A DNA stretch of 64,000 nt from Neoroseomonas eburnea (GCF_018129005.1 NZ_JAAEDL010000001.1:1-64000), one strand, 5' to 3'; counted from the first letter of the stretch, positions 16,866 to 26,205 are shown. The notes: a model not told the origin generated them from the letters alone. Translations and numbers: made by a program.

Positions 16866-18152
16866 CTACCCGAGCCCCATCGCCCGCGGCAGCCAGAGCG
16901 CGATATCCGGAAACACCACCACCAGCGCCAGCGCGACGAACATCGCGAGGATCATCCAGACCACCCAGGGGATGGTGGATTCCATGCTCACGCCGGCGAT
17001 CCGGCAGGAGACCATGAGGTTCACCGCCATCGGCGGGGTGAACTGGCCGATCGCGATCTTCATGGTCAGGATCACGCCGAACCAGGTCAGGTCCCAGTGG
17101 AAGGTATTGGCGATCGGGATCAGCACCGGCAGCAGGATCAGGAAGGTGGAGACACCGTCGAGGAACATGCCGATGACGATCAGCACCAGCATGAGCAGCC
17201 CGATGGTGCCGTATTCGCCGAGGCCGAGCCCGACCACCCAGGTCGCGATCGGCTGCACGATGCCGAGCGTCGAGGTGGACCATGCGAAGACGCTCGCCAG
17301 CGCCACGACGATGAGGATGACGGCCGAGAGCTCGCCCGCCTCCACCAGCATCTCGTAAAGGTCGCGCAGGGTGAGGCTGCGGTAGACCACGAAGCCGACG
17401 AACAGGCCGTAGGCGACGGCCAGCACCGCCGCCTCGGTCGGCGTGACGAAGCCGGAGCGCATGGCGCCGAGGATGACGACCGGCGCCATCAGGCCCCAGA
17501 TCGCCTCCTTGAAGGTGGTCCAGACGCGCAGGCGCTCCTCGGTGCGCGCCTTGCCGCCGAAATCCTTGACCATCGAGATGATCACGATCGGGACGATGAT
17601 GGCGAAGCCGGCCAGGATCCCGGGGAACATGCCGGCCATGAAGATGGCTGGCACCGAGACGCCGGGCACCAGCACCGCGTAGATGATGAAGGCGATGGAG
17701 GGCGGGATGAGGATGTCCGTCGCCGCCGCCGCGCCGACCGTGCTGGCGATGAAGGATCGCGGGTAGCCATCCTTCACCATGCTGCGCGTGACCACCTGGC
17801 CGACCGCGGCCGAGGTGGCAGGCCCCGAGCCGGAGATGCCGCCGATCACCATGGCGACCAGCACGGCGACCGAGGCGAGCGCGCCGCGCCCCGCGCCGAC
17901 CAGGGCGGTCGCGAAGCGCACGAGCCGCAGCGCCACGCCCGTCCGGTCGAAGACGCTGCCGACCAGCACGAACATCGGGATGGCCATGAGCGGGTATTTC
18001 GCGATGCCGGCATAGACATTGGTCGGCATGGCAAAGATGGACTGATCCGCCAGCACGATGGCGGTCGCGCCCGCCAGGCCCAGGGCGACGGCGATCGGCA
18101 CGCCGCCGAGCAGCATGATGGTGAACAGCGCGAAGAGGGTGACGCCGATCAT
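16866..18152 (-). CDS. dctM: TRAP transporter large permease, DctM subunit (system 1)
   Basis: This 428-aa integral membrane protein has about 12 hydrophobic segments and is the sodium-coupled transport channel of a tripartite ATP-independent periplasmic transporter. Family features include the N-terminal GGVPIAVALGLAG, the GGISGSGPATSAAVG loop, PPSIAFIIYAV, and the C-terminal TPPMAVNLMVSC. It is the last gene of the operon DctP-DctQ-DctM; its ATG is 5 nt after the DctQ stop. Substrate is set by the DctP protein and is likely an organic acid. Confidence 0.92.
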   Translation of the reverse strand: MIGVTLFALFTIMLLGGVPIAVALGLAGATAIVLADQSIFAMPTNVYAGIAKYPLMAIPMFVLVGSVFDRTGVALRLVRFATALVGAGRGALASVAVLVAMVIGGISGSGPATSAAVGQVVTRSMVKDGYPRSFIASTVGAAAATDILIPPSIAFIIYAVLVPGVSVPAIFMAGMFPGILAGFAIIVPIVIISMVKDFGGKARTEERLRVWTTFKEAIWGLMAPVVILGAMRSGFVTPTEAAVLAVAYGLFVGFVVYRSLTLRDLYEMLVEAGELSAVILIVVALASVFAWSTSTLGIVQPIATWVVGLGLGEYGTIGLLMLVLIVIGMFLDGVSTFLILLPVLIPIANTFHWDLTWFGVILTMKIAIGQFTPPMAVNLMVSCRIAGVSMESTIPWVVWMILAMFVALALVVVFPDIALWLPRAMGLG

Positions 18153-18156
18153 CGGA

Positions 18157-18666
18157 TCAGCCCTCCGCCCCGCGCAGAACGCGCATCAGCCGCCCGGCGG
18201 CACGACCGATGACGACAAGCGAGAGCAGCGGCAGCCACCCGGTATAGAGCCAGTTCGGGTGGCCGAGGCCGTTCGACAGCACCTCGAAGCGGTATTCGTC
18301 GTAGGCGAGGCGGGCGCCGTACCAGGCCAGCAGGGCGAAGCAGGCGATCGTCAGGACCATCGCGGCCGCCTCGGCCCAGCGCCGGTAGGCCGGTGGCCCT
18401 TCGTCGATCAGCACGCCGATGCGGATATGCCGGCCCGTCGCCGTGGCCAGTGCGGTCCCGAGCAAGGCCACGACGACCATCAGCGCGACCGAGTATTCCT
18501 CGGTGAAGGCGAGGGAGACGTTGGTCAGGTAGCGCGTGACGACGTTGGCGGCGGTGATCAGCGCCATCGCGGCCATGGCGGCGGCAATGAGGACTTCCTC
18601 GATACGCAGCGGGACCCGCGTATGCGGGCCGGTCCGCTCGGCGGTCGGGTCGGGCTCGGCGCTCAC
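18157..18666 (-). CDS. dctQ: TRAP transporter small permease, DctQ subunit (system 1)
   Basis: This 169-aa protein has four predicted transmembrane helices and the DctQ-type pattern NVVTRYLTNVSLAFTEEYSV followed by GRHIRIGVLIDEGP. It couples to DctM to form the membrane part of the transporter. GTG 18666 was chosen because it starts 3 nt after the DctP stop and gives the usual cytosolic N-terminus; no in-frame ATG lies before the first helix. Gene order P-Q-M is the normal one. Confidence 0.88.
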   Translation of the reverse strand: MSAEPDPTAERTGPHTRVPLRIEEVLIAAAMAAMALITAANVVTRYLTNVSLAFTEEYSVALMVVVALLGTALATATGRHIRIGVLIDEGPPAYRRWAEAAAMVLTIACFALLAWYGARLAYDEYRFEVLSNGLGHPNWLYTGWLPLLSLVVIGRAAGRLMRVLRGAEG

Positions 18667-18668
18667 AC

Positions 18669-19724
18669 TCAGGCCGTCGCGGCGCGGATGGCGGCCTCGG
18701 CCTTGCGGACCAGCTCGGCGCCGACGGTCTGCGACCACTTCTCGTAGACCGGACGCGTGGCGCGGGCGAATTCCGCCTTTTCCTGCGCGGTGAGGACGGT
18801 GACCTCCACCCCGCGGCGCCGCAGTTCCTGCATCGAGGAATCGTCGCCGCCGTCGAGGCCGAGGCCGCGCCGCGTCAGCGCGATCTGGTTGCGGCCGGCT
18901 TCCTCGGCGCATTCGCGCACGAGCTGCTTGTCGGCGTCGGTGAAGCTGTTCCAGACGCTGCGGGAGAGGCAGAAGATCAGCGGGTCGTTGACGTAGTTCC
19001 ACACCGTCAGGTGCTTCTGCGCCAGCGTGTCCATGCGGAAGGCGAGGAAGAGATTGATCGGGTTCTCCTGCCCGTCCACCGCGCCGGTGGACAGCGCCGG
19101 CTGCAGGTCGGCGAAGGACATCTGCACCGGATTGGCGCCGAGGGTGTTGTAGATGTCGCTGAAGATCGCCCCCGCCGCGAAGCGGATCTTCATGCCGCGC
19201 AGGTCGGCCGGCGTGCGGATGGCGCGCTTGGAGTTGGAGATCTCGCGGAAGCCGTTCTCGCCCCAGGCGAGGGGCACCACTTCCCGCCGCTCCATCACGC
19301 CGAAGATGTCGCGGCCGACCTCGCCGCCGATCAGCGCGTCGAGCGCCTTGTGGTTCGGCATCAGGAACGGGAGCTGGAACAGCCCGACCTCCCGCACCTG
19401 CGGGGCGATGTTGATGGTGCTGAACACCGAGAAGTCGATCACGCCCTGGCGCATCGCCACCAGCTCGCGCGTCTGGTCGCCGCCGACGAGCTGGCTGCCG
19501 GGATAGACCTTCACGTTGATGCGGCCGCCGGAACGCTGGGTGACCAGCTCGGCCCACTGGAAGGCGCCTTCGGCGAAGGGAATGGGCCGGTTGCCGACCA
19601 CCGAGAGCTTGTATTCCGGCCGGTACTGCGCCTGCGCGCGGGCGAGGCCGGGCAGGGCGAGCCCCGCCCCGGCGGCGCCCAGAAGCAGGCTGCGGCGCGA
19701 TGCGCCGGTCATGGTCTCGGTCAT
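18669..19724 (-). CDS. dctP: TRAP transporter substrate-binding protein, DctP family (system 1)
   Basis: This 351-aa periplasmic solute receptor has a twin-arginine style signal (ASRRSLLLGAAGAG, cleavage around ALARAQA) and the DctP pattern: KVYPGSQLVGGDQTRELVAMRQG, LPFLMP, the conserved arginine in the ADLRGMKIRF segment that binds the substrate carboxylate, and VDGQENPINL. That arginine argues for an organic-acid ligand. ATG 19724 is preceded by GAGGGAG; ATG 19712 is an in-frame alternative. It is divergent from an acyl-CoA synthetase 154 bp away, a hint that the imported acid is activated to a CoA ester. Confidence 0.9.
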   Translation of the reverse strand: MTETMTGASRRSLLLGAAGAGLALPGLARAQAQYRPEYKLSVVGNRPIPFAEGAFQWAELVTQRSGGRINVKVYPGSQLVGGDQTRELVAMRQGVIDFSVFSTINIAPQVREVGLFQLPFLMPNHKALDALIGGEVGRDIFGVMERREVVPLAWGENGFREISNSKRAIRTPADLRGMKIRFAAGAIFSDIYNTLGANPVQMSFADLQPALSTGAVDGQENPINLFLAFRMDTLAQKHLTVWNYVNDPLIFCLSRSVWNSFTDADKQLVRECAEEAGRNQIALTRRGLGLDGGDDSSMQELRRRGVEVTVLTAQEKAEFARATRPVYEKWSQTVGAELVRKAEAAIRAATA

Positions 19725-19878
19725 CTGGCGTTGCTCCCTCGATGATTCTTCGGCTGCGACGGTGTTCGGCGCTTGGCTGCAAGACTTGCCCGGCCGGGGC
19801 GGCGACCGCAAGCGGCGACCCGTTCTTGCGACCCGCGCCGCGGCGCGGCAGACCAAGGGGGATGGGAGGAAGAACGGC

Positions 19879-21441
19879 ATGATACCCACCTCGAACCTTG
19901 CCAGCCTGCTCTTGCAGACGGCGCGGCGGCTGCCGGACCACCCGGCCCTGGTCTGGCGCGACCGGCGCTGGAACTGGGGCGAGTTGGCGGCCCGCGTGAC
20001 GGCCGCGGCGGCGGCGCTGCGGGCGCGCGGCGTGGCGAAGGGCGACCGGGTGCTGGTCCATGCCCGCAATGGCAACGCCATCTTCGAGTCCGGCTGGGCC
20101 TGCTGGCTGATCGGCGCCGTCTGGGTGCCGACGAATTTCCGCCTGAGTCCGCCGGAGGTGGCCTTCCTCGCCGCCAACGCCGGCTGCCGTGCGCAAGTCT
20201 TCGACACCGGCTTCCCGGAGCACCGTGCCGCCGCACAGGCCGGCAATCCGCACTGCATGCTGGACGTCGCGATCGGGGAGGGGGAGGGCCTCACCTGGGA
20301 TGATCTGGTGGCCGAGGGCAGCGGCGCGCCTGTCACTCTCACCGAGGCGGTCGATCGCGACCATCCGGCCTGGCTGTTCTACACCTCGGGCACGACCGGC
20401 CGGCCGAAGGGCGGCACGCTGACGCATGGCCAGCTCGCCTTCGTCGTGACGAACCACATCGCGGACCTGATGCCCGGGCTGACGCATCGCGACGCGTCGC
20501 TGGTGGTGGCCCCTCTATCCCACGGCGCGGGCATCCACGCGATGGCGCAGGTGGCGCGCGGCGCGGTGTCCGTGCTGCTGCCGGGCGAGCGCCTCGACGT
20601 GCCGGAGGCCTGGCGCCTGGTGGAGAAGCATCGCGTCAGCAACATGTTCACCGTGCCGACGATCCTGAACGAGCTGTGCCGCGATGCCAGCGTCGATGCG
20701 CACGACCATTCCTCGCTGCGCCACGTGATCTACGCCGGCGCGCCGATGTACCGGGAGGACCAGAAGCACGCGCTGCGCAAGCTGGGGTCCTGCCTGGTGC
20801 AGTATTTCGGCCTCGGCGAGGTGACGGGCAACATCACTGTCCTGCCGCCGGAGTGGCACAGCCTGGAGGATGATCCGGCTTTCCCGATCGGTTCCTGCGG
20901 CTATGCGCGCACCGGGATCGAGATCGCGATCCTCGATGGCGGGAACCGGCCGCTGCCGGCGAACGAGACCGGCGAGATCTGCGTGCGCGGCCCCGCGGTC
21001 ATGGCGGGCTACTTCGGCAACGAGGAAGCGACGGCGAAGGCCTTCGCCGGCGGCTGGTTCCACACCGGAGACCTCGGCCATCTCGATGCGCGCGGCTTCC
21101 TCACCATCACCGGGCGGCAATCGGACATGTACATCTCCGGCGGGTCCAACGTGTATCCGCGGGAGGTGGAGGAAGCCCTGCTGACACATCCGGCCGTGGC
21201 GGAAGCCTGCGTCGTCGGCGTGCCGCATGAGAAATGGGGAGAGACGGGCGTCGCGGTGCTGGTGGCGCAACCGGACGCGACGATCGACCCCGCCGCGGTG
21301 ATGGCGCATCTCGACGGACGGCTCGGGCGGTACAAATGGCCGTCGCGCATCGTGGTGTGGGATGCGCTGCCGCGGTCAGGCTACGGCAAGGTGCCGAAGA
21401 ACGAGGTGAAGCGGCTGCTGGCGGAGCGGGGGGAAGATTGA
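19879..21441 (+). CDS. AMP-dependent acyl-CoA synthetase/ligase
   Basis: This 520-aa ANL-superfamily enzyme activates a carboxylic acid as an acyl-adenylate and then thioesterifies it to CoA. The P-loop motif YTSGTTGRPKG is at 168-178, the aromatic/Gly motif YFGLGEVTGN follows in the middle, the hinge region is GWFHTGDLGHLD, and the C-terminal lysine is in GYGKVPKNEVK. The size and motif order resemble medium/long-chain or benzoate-type ligases; the substrate cannot be assigned. ATG 19879 has GGGAGGA 8 nt upstream. The shared divergent region with a TRAP receptor and the convergent SDR pair suggest one acid-degradation locus. Confidence 0.9.
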   Translation: MIPTSNLASLLLQTARRLPDHPALVWRDRRWNWGELAARVTAAAAALRARGVAKGDRVLVHARNGNAIFESGWACWLIGAVWVPTNFRLSPPEVAFLAANAGCRAQVFDTGFPEHRAAAQAGNPHCMLDVAIGEGEGLTWDDLVAEGSGAPVTLTEAVDRDHPAWLFYTSGTTGRPKGGTLTHGQLAFVVTNHIADLMPGLTHRDASLVVAPLSHGAGIHAMAQVARGAVSVLLPGERLDVPEAWRLVEKHRVSNMFTVPTILNELCRDASVDAHDHSSLRHVIYAGAPMYREDQKHALRKLGSCLVQYFGLGEVTGNITVLPPEWHSLEDDPAFPIGSCGYARTGIEIAILDGGNRPLPANETGEICVRGPAVMAGYFGNEEATAKAFAGGWFHTGDLGHLDARGFLTITGRQSDMYISGGSNVYPREVEEALLTHPAVAEACVVGVPHEKWGETGVAVLVAQPDATIDPAAVMAHLDGRLGRYKWPSRIVVWDALPRSGYGKVPKNEVKRLLAERGED

Positions 21442-21443
21442 AA

Positions 21444-21577
21444 AGGTCGGGGGAGAAGAGAACTTCTCCCCCGAACCCCCTCAACCTTCTTCGGCACCTT
21501 GGCGCTGACCTCGGCTGTCAGTCCCCAAACGACAAGGAAGGGAGGGGGATCGGGGGAGGTTCTCCTCCCCCGACCTT
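21444..21577. repeat. Family-1 nested inverted repeat, second copy in opposite orientation
   Basis: Read on the reverse strand, this element follows 5698-5830 base for base over most of its length, including the end hairpins and the internal CCTTCTTTG/CAAAGAAGG-type arms. Hairpins here are 21448-21458 with 21463-21473 (11 bp, loop AGAA) and 21551-21559 with 21564-21572 (9 bp). It starts 2 bp after the acyl-CoA synthetase stop and runs up to the convergent SDR stop at 21584. A bidirectional terminator role is inferred from the placement at both sites. Confidence 0.8.
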
Positions 21578-21583
21578 CCTCCG

Positions 21584-22342
21584 TCAGCCGCGCCCTTCGA
21601 ACGGCATCTTCGTCGCCTTGATCGTCAGCGTGAAGATGTTCGACTCCAGCGGCAGGTTCGCCATGTGCAGGATCGCCTGGCCGACATGGTTCACGTCCAT
21701 GGTCGGCTCCACCGCGACGCTGCCGTCGGCCTGCTTCACGCCCTTCGACATGCGCGCCGTCATCGGCGTCGCGGCGTTGCCGATGTCGATCTGCCCGGCG
21801 CAGATGTCGTACTTGCGCCCGTCGAGCATCAGCGACTTGGTGAGCCCCGTGATGGAGTGCTTCGTCGCCGTATAGGGCGCGCTGTCCGGCCGCGGCGTAT
21901 GCGCGCTGATCGAGCCGTTGTTGATGATGCGCCCGCCCTGCGGCGACTGGTCCTTCATGATGCGGAACGCGGCCTGGGCGCAGAGGAAGGACCCGGTCAG
22001 GTTCACCGCCACCACGCGCGACCAGTCGGCGTAGGTCAGGTCCTCGAAGGGCGTGCCGGGCACGTTCTGGCCGGCATTGTTGAACAGCAGGTCGAGCCGC
22101 CCGAAGCGCTGCTTCACCGTGCCGAACAGCGCATCGACCGAAGCCGGGTCGGCGACATCCGTGGCAACGGGAATGGCGCGCGGCGCATCGCCGCCGGCGA
22201 GTGCGGCGGTCTCCTGCAGCGCCTCGGTCCGCCGCCCGGCGAGGAAGACGGTCCAGCCGCCCCCCAGCAGGGCGAGCGCGGCGGCGCGGCCGACGCCCGT
22301 ACCGGCCCCCGTGACGACGGCGATCTTGCTGGACGTGCTCAT
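21584..22342 (-). CDS. SDR family oxidoreductase
   Basis: This 252-aa classical short-chain dehydrogenase has cofactor motif TGAGTGVG (11-18), the NNAG motif, and an active site with Ser in NNGSIS followed by YTATK (Tyr, Lys). An Asp after the second strand is replaced by Arg-Arg (AGRRTEAL), which in this family usually favours NADP(H). The C-terminal part ([22 protein letters not shown]) is typical of a subgroup of uncharacterised oxidoreductases. It is downstream of a second SDR on the same strand (70-bp gap), and both are divergent from TRAP system 2. Substrate unknown. Confidence 0.9.
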   Translation of the reverse strand: MSTSSKIAVVTGAGTGVGRAAALALLGGGWTVFLAGRRTEALQETAALAGGDAPRAIPVATDVADPASVDALFGTVKQRFGRLDLLFNNAGQNVPGTPFEDLTYADWSRVVAVNLTGSFLCAQAAFRIMKDQSPQGGRIINNGSISAHTPRPDSAPYTATKHSITGLTKSLMLDGRKYDICAGQIDIGNAATPMTARMSKGVKQADGSVAVEPTMDVNHVGQAILHMANLPLESNIFTLTIKATKMPFEGRG

Positions 22343-22411
22343 CTGCGTTTCCTCATCGGCAGCTTCGGGTCGGCGGCAATGTGCGCGGGCGGCGCGGGGC
22401 TGGCAACGCCG

Positions 22412-23155
22412 TCAGTAGACGGCACGGCCGCCGGAGATGTCGAAGACGCCGCCGGTCGAGAAGGAGCATTCCTCCGAGGCCAGCCAGCAGGCCATCGCCG
22501 CGATCTCCTCCACCTTCACGAAGCGGTCCATCGGGATCTTCCCCCGCATCCAGGCGACCTGCTCGGCCGTCATCTGCTTGAACAGGTCGGTCTCGGCCGC
22601 CGCCGGGGTGATGCAGTTGGCGAGCACGCCGGTCTTCGCCAATTCCTTGCCGAGCGACTTGGTGAAGCCGATCAGCCCGGCCTTGGATGCGCTGTAGTGC
22701 GACGCATTCGGATTGCCTTCCTTGCCGGCGATGGAGGCGATGTTCACCACGCGCCCATAGCCCGCCGCGATCATCCCCGGCACGACGGCGCGGGTGACGA
22801 GATAGGGCGCGATCAGGTTCACCTCGACCACGCGCTTCCATTCGGCCACCGGCAATTCCCAGGACGGGGCATTGCCGCCGGTGATGCCGGCGTTGTTGAC
22901 CAGGATGTCCACCCGGCCATGCGCGGCGAGCGTCGCCTGCAGCGCGGCGCCGATCGCGGCCTCATCCGTCAGGTCGAGCGCATGGGCGCTGGCGCGGCCG
23001 AGCGAGGCGGCGGCCTCGGCGCCGGTGGCCGCATCCATGTCCCACACCGCCACCGCCGCGCCCGAATCAACCGCGCGCCGGGCGATGGCGAGCCCTATGC
23101 CGCGTGCCGCACCGGTGACGATCGCCACGCGGCCCGAAAGATCCAGACGGTTCAT
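22412..23155 (-). CDS. SDR family oxidoreductase, 3-oxoacyl-ACP reductase/3-hydroxybutyrate dehydrogenase-like
   Basis: This 247-aa classical SDR has TGAARGIG as cofactor motif, an acidic residue in VWDMDAATG pointing to NAD(H), NNAGITGGN, the catalytic Ser in NIASIAG and Tyr/Lys in YSASK, and the C-terminal FSTGGVFDISGGRAVY segment. It resembles FabG/BDH-type enzymes acting on hydroxyacids or their CoA esters. ATG 23155 begins at the conserved RLDLSGRVAIVTG; an upstream in-frame ATG at 23236 only adds an unlikely basic leader. It is divergent from the DctP gene of TRAP system 2 (152 bp). Confidence 0.9.
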   Translation of the reverse strand: MNRLDLSGRVAIVTGAARGIGLAIARRAVDSGAAVAVWDMDAATGAEAAASLGRASAHALDLTDEAAIGAALQATLAAHGRVDILVNNAGITGGNAPSWELPVAEWKRVVEVNLIAPYLVTRAVVPGMIAAGYGRVVNIASIAGKEGNPNASHYSASKAGLIGFTKSLGKELAKTGVLANCITPAAAETDLFKQMTAEQVAWMRGKIPMDRFVKVEEIAAMACWLASEECSFSTGGVFDISGGRAVY

Positions 23156-23307
23156 GGCGTTCCCCCGCGATGCCGTGCGCAGTCTCGACCAGTGAGCGTG
23201 CGACGGGAAGGGGGGCAGTAACCGGACGGTTCCCATGGCGCGCCTTCCCCCCCTATAGTCCGGCCAGAGCCGGCACCAAGCCGGCCTGGCAAAGGGAGAG
23301 TGCGTTC

Positions 23308-24312
23308 ATGAAGCGACGGGACCTGGCGCGCGGCCTCGCGGCCGGCACGGTCCTGCTGGCGGCCCCGCGTGTCGCGCGGGCGCAGCAGGCCATCACCCTG
23401 AACGGCGCCGTGCAGTTCAACGACGACCACGTCTTCACCCGCGCCCTGGTGCGGTTCGAGGAGCTGGTGAAGCAGTACTACACCGCCCAGCCGGTGAACT
23501 TCGTGCTGCACAAGAACTCCAGCCTTGGGCTCGAGAAGCAGTATTTCGAATACATGTCGGCCGGGCGCGGCGCGGTGGATTACGGCATCGTCTCCCCGGC
23601 GCACATGTCCACCTTCAGCCGCGCCGCACCCTTCGTCGACGCGCCCTTCCTGTTCCGCGACCTGGCGCACTGGAACCAGGTGCTGGACCAGGACCTGTTC
23701 GCGCCGGTGGCTCAGGAGATCGAGCGCCGCGCCCGCGTCGCGCTGATCGGCTATGCCGGCGGCGGCGTGCGCAACATCTTCGCCAACAAGCGCGTCACCA
23801 ACATGGCGGAACTCCGCGGCCTCAAGGTCCGCGTACAGGGCGCGCCGATCTGGTCGCGGACCTTCCAGGCGGCAGGGATGGCGCCCACGGTCATCGCCTA
23901 CAACGAGGTCTACAACGGCATCCAGAACAACGTCATCGAGGCCGGCGAGAACGAGGCCGCGGGCGTCGAGGCGATGCGCTTCTACGAGGTGGCGCCGAAC
24001 CTCATCATGACGCAGCACGCCATCACCATCCGGCCGCTGTGCTTTTCGACCCAGACCCTGTCGCGCCTGCCCGCACCGCTGCAGGAGGCGATCCGCCGCG
24101 CCGGCAAGGAAGCCGGCACCTTCGGCCGCCAGGCCGAGAGCAGCGAGGATGGCCAGAAGCTCGACCAGCTCGAACGCGCCGGCCGCCTGCGCCGCGTCGA
24201 GTTCACCGAACGCGCCGAGCTGAAGCGCGCGGTCGATCCGGTGATGGCCGCCTATGCGCGCGAGGTCGATGCGGAGACCATCTTCACCCGCATCAACGCC
24301 ATCGCCTCCTGA
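23308..24312 (+). CDS. dctP: TRAP transporter substrate-binding protein, DctP family (system 2)
   Basis: This 334-aa solute receptor has a cleavable signal peptide (MKRRDLARGLAAG..., cleavage around residues 25-26, ARAQQ). DctP hallmarks are the segment TNMAELRGLKVRVQG containing the ligand-binding arginine, then YNEVYNGIQNNVIEAGENE. It differs clearly in sequence from the system-1 receptor, so the two transporters probably import different acids. AAGGGAGAG stands 6-7 nt before ATG 23308. It is the first gene of a P-Q-M operon. Confidence 0.9.
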   Translation: MKRRDLARGLAAGTVLLAAPRVARAQQAITLNGAVQFNDDHVFTRALVRFEELVKQYYTAQPVNFVLHKNSSLGLEKQYFEYMSAGRGAVDYGIVSPAHMSTFSRAAPFVDAPFLFRDLAHWNQVLDQDLFAPVAQEIERRARVALIGYAGGGVRNIFANKRVTNMAELRGLKVRVQGAPIWSRTFQAAGMAPTVIAYNEVYNGIQNNVIEAGENEAAGVEAMRFYEVAPNLIMTQHAITIRPLCFSTQTLSRLPAPLQEAIRRAGKEAGTFGRQAESSEDGQKLDQLERAGRLRRVEFTERAELKRAVDPVMAAYAREVDAETIFTRINAIAS

Positions 24313-24376
24313 TACGCAGCCGGCCGGGGGCGATGCGCGCCGCCCGGCCGGCCCTTCCCGACAACCGGAGCGACCC

Positions 24377-24886
24377 ATGTCCCAGCCCGGCCTGCGCGGC
24401 CTGGTGCGGTGTGCCGCTGGCTTCTATGCCCGGCTGCTCTCCGCGCTGCTTGCGATCTCCGTCCTGATCCTCGTCTTCCCGGTCACGCTGCAGGTGGTCT
24501 CGCGCCAGACATCCTGGCTGCCGCACTATATCTGGACGGAGGAGATGGCGCGCTTCCTGCTCGTCTGGACCGTCATGATCGGCGCCATCGTCGGCCAGAA
24601 GGAAGGCATCCACTTCATCGTCGATCTCTGGCCCGAGTTGAAGGGCCGCAGGCGCGCCTTCATGGACATCGTCTCGGGCCTCTTCGTGCTGGTCTTCGGC
24701 GGGATCTTCCTTTGGTTCGGGATCGAGTTCGTCGACTTCGCCTGGTTCCGCATCAGCGAGCTCGCGGAACTGCCGCTCTGGCTGATCCACCTGCCCTGGC
24801 CGATCCTGGGCTTCTCCTGGCTGCTCTTCGCCGGCGAGAAGTTCGCCGACGACCTGCGCATGCTGGTCCACGGGGAGGCCGCCTGA
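24377..24886 (+). CDS. dctQ: TRAP transporter small permease, DctQ subunit (system 2)
   Basis: This 169-aa protein has four hydrophobic helices and the family pattern LQVVSRQTSWLPHYIWTEEMARFLLVW and GQKEGIHFIVD. ATG 24377 begins just before the first helix and follows the CGGAGCG site. The stop codon shares bases with the DctM start (TGATG), so the two membrane subunits are translationally coupled. Confidence 0.9.
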   Translation: MSQPGLRGLVRCAAGFYARLLSALLAISVLILVFPVTLQVVSRQTSWLPHYIWTEEMARFLLVWTVMIGAIVGQKEGIHFIVDLWPELKGRRRAFMDIVSGLFVLVFGGIFLWFGIEFVDFAWFRISELAELPLWLIHLPWPILGFSWLLFAGEKFADDLRMLVHGEAA

Positions 24887-26205
24887 TGGGGGGCAATGCG
24901 CTCGCCGCCGGGGAGGCGGCCTGGATCCTGTTCGGGGTCTTCTTCGTCCTGCTCGCCCTGCGCGTGCCGGTCGCCGTCGCGCTCGGCCTCGCCTGCCTGC
25001 CGGTGCTGTGGATGGAGCCGCGGCTCGGGCCGATGGTGCTGATGCAGGAGACGTTCAACGCGTACAACTCCTTCATCCTGCTCGCGGTGCCGTTCTTCCT
25101 GCTGACGGCCAACCTGATGAACGTCGGTGGCATCACCGACCGGCTGATGACGCTGTCGCGCACCATGGTCGGGCACTTCCCGGGCGGGCTCGCGCAGATC
25201 AACGTCGTGCTGTCGATCTTCTTCGCGGGCATCTCCGGCTCCTCGACCGCCGATGCCGCGTCGCAGTCGAAGATCTTCATCGATGCCCAGCGGAAGGAGG
25301 GCTACGACGACGGCTTCTCCGTCGCCATCACCGCGGTCTCGGCGGTGCTCGCGGTCATCATCCCACCCTCGATCCTGATGATCGTCTGGGGCGGCGTGCT
25401 GACCGTCTCGATCGGCGCGCTGTTCCTCGCCGGCATCCTGCCGGGGCTGCTCATCGGCCTGGTGCAGATGGCGACCGTGCATGCCTATGCGAAGGCACGC
25501 GGCTACCCGACCTATCCGCGCGCCGGCTGGGGCGAGTTCCTGCGCGCGATGGCGATCTCGATCCCCGCGCTGATGACGCCGGCCATCATCATCGGCGGCA
25601 AGGTCTTCGGCTGGTTCACTGCGACGGAAAGCGCCTGCATCGCTGTGCTCTACGCCGGCGCGCTGTCGCTGCTCTACTACCGCGAGATGGGGATGAAGGA
25701 GCTGTGGGAGGCGCTCGGCGAAACCGGAAGGCTCGCCTCGGTGGCGCTGTTCTGCGTCGGCACCGCCTCCGCCTTCGGCTGGCTGCTCGCCTATTACGAG
25801 ATCCCGAAGGCGATCCTCGCCGGCGTCTCCGCCTGGGGCATGGGAAAGATCGCGACGGGCTTCTTCATCGCCGGCGTCTTCCTGGTGGTGGGATGCTTCC
25901 TCGATGCCATCCCGGCGATCATCATCGTAGGCGCCATCCTGCAGCCGCTCGCCGTCGGCGTCGGCATGGACCCGGTGCATTTCGCCATGATCGGCATCGT
26001 CAGCCTGGCCTTCGGGCTGGTGACGCCGCCCTACGGGCTCTGCCTGATGATCGCCTGCCACGTGGCCGGAATGCGCATGGCCGATGCGCTCAAGGACACG
26101 ATGATCATGCTGCTGCCGATGCTCGGCGTGCTGGTGCTGGTGATCATCTGGCCGGAGGTGGTATTGTTCCTGCCGCGTCTCGTCTCGCCCGAATTCCTCG
26201 ATTGA
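24886..26205 (+). CDS. dctM: TRAP transporter large permease, DctM subunit (system 2)
   Basis: This 439-aa polytopic protein, the transport subunit of TRAP system 2, shows LRVPVAVALGLAC near the N-terminus, FFAGISGSSTADAASQSKIF in the conserved loop, PPSILMIVWG, and TPPYGLCLMIACHVAG towards the end. Start ATG 24886 overlaps the dctQ stop by one base. After it the DNA runs 152 bp to a glycosyltransferase gene without obvious connection. Confidence 0.92.
   Translation: MGGNALAAGEAAWILFGVFFVLLALRVPVAVALGLACLPVLWMEPRLGPMVLMQETFNAYNSFILLAVPFFLLTANLMNVGGITDRLMTLSRTMVGHFPGGLAQINVVLSIFFAGISGSSTADAASQSKIFIDAQRKEGYDDGFSVAITAVSAVLAVIIPPSILMIVWGGVLTVSIGALFLAGILPGLLIGLVQMATVHAYAKARGYPTYPRAGWGEFLRAMAISIPALMTPAIIIGGKVFGWFTATESACIAVLYAGALSLLYYREMGMKELWEALGETGRLASVALFCVGTASAFGWLLAYYEIPKAILAGVSAWGMGKIATGFFIAGVFLVVGCFLDAIPAIIIVGAILQPLAVGVGMDPVHFAMIGIVSLAFGLVTPPYGLCLMIACHVAGMRMADALKDTMIMLLPMLGVLVLVIIWPEVVLFLPRLVSPEFLD

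Noticed and set aside
19773-19790. TTGGC...TTGCC resembling a sigma-54 -24/-12 promoter ahead of the acyl-CoA synthetase
   Set aside because: GG (19775-19776) and GC (19788-19789) are 11 bases apart instead of 10 and the flanking bases fit poorly; no enhancer-binding regulator gene is nearby.
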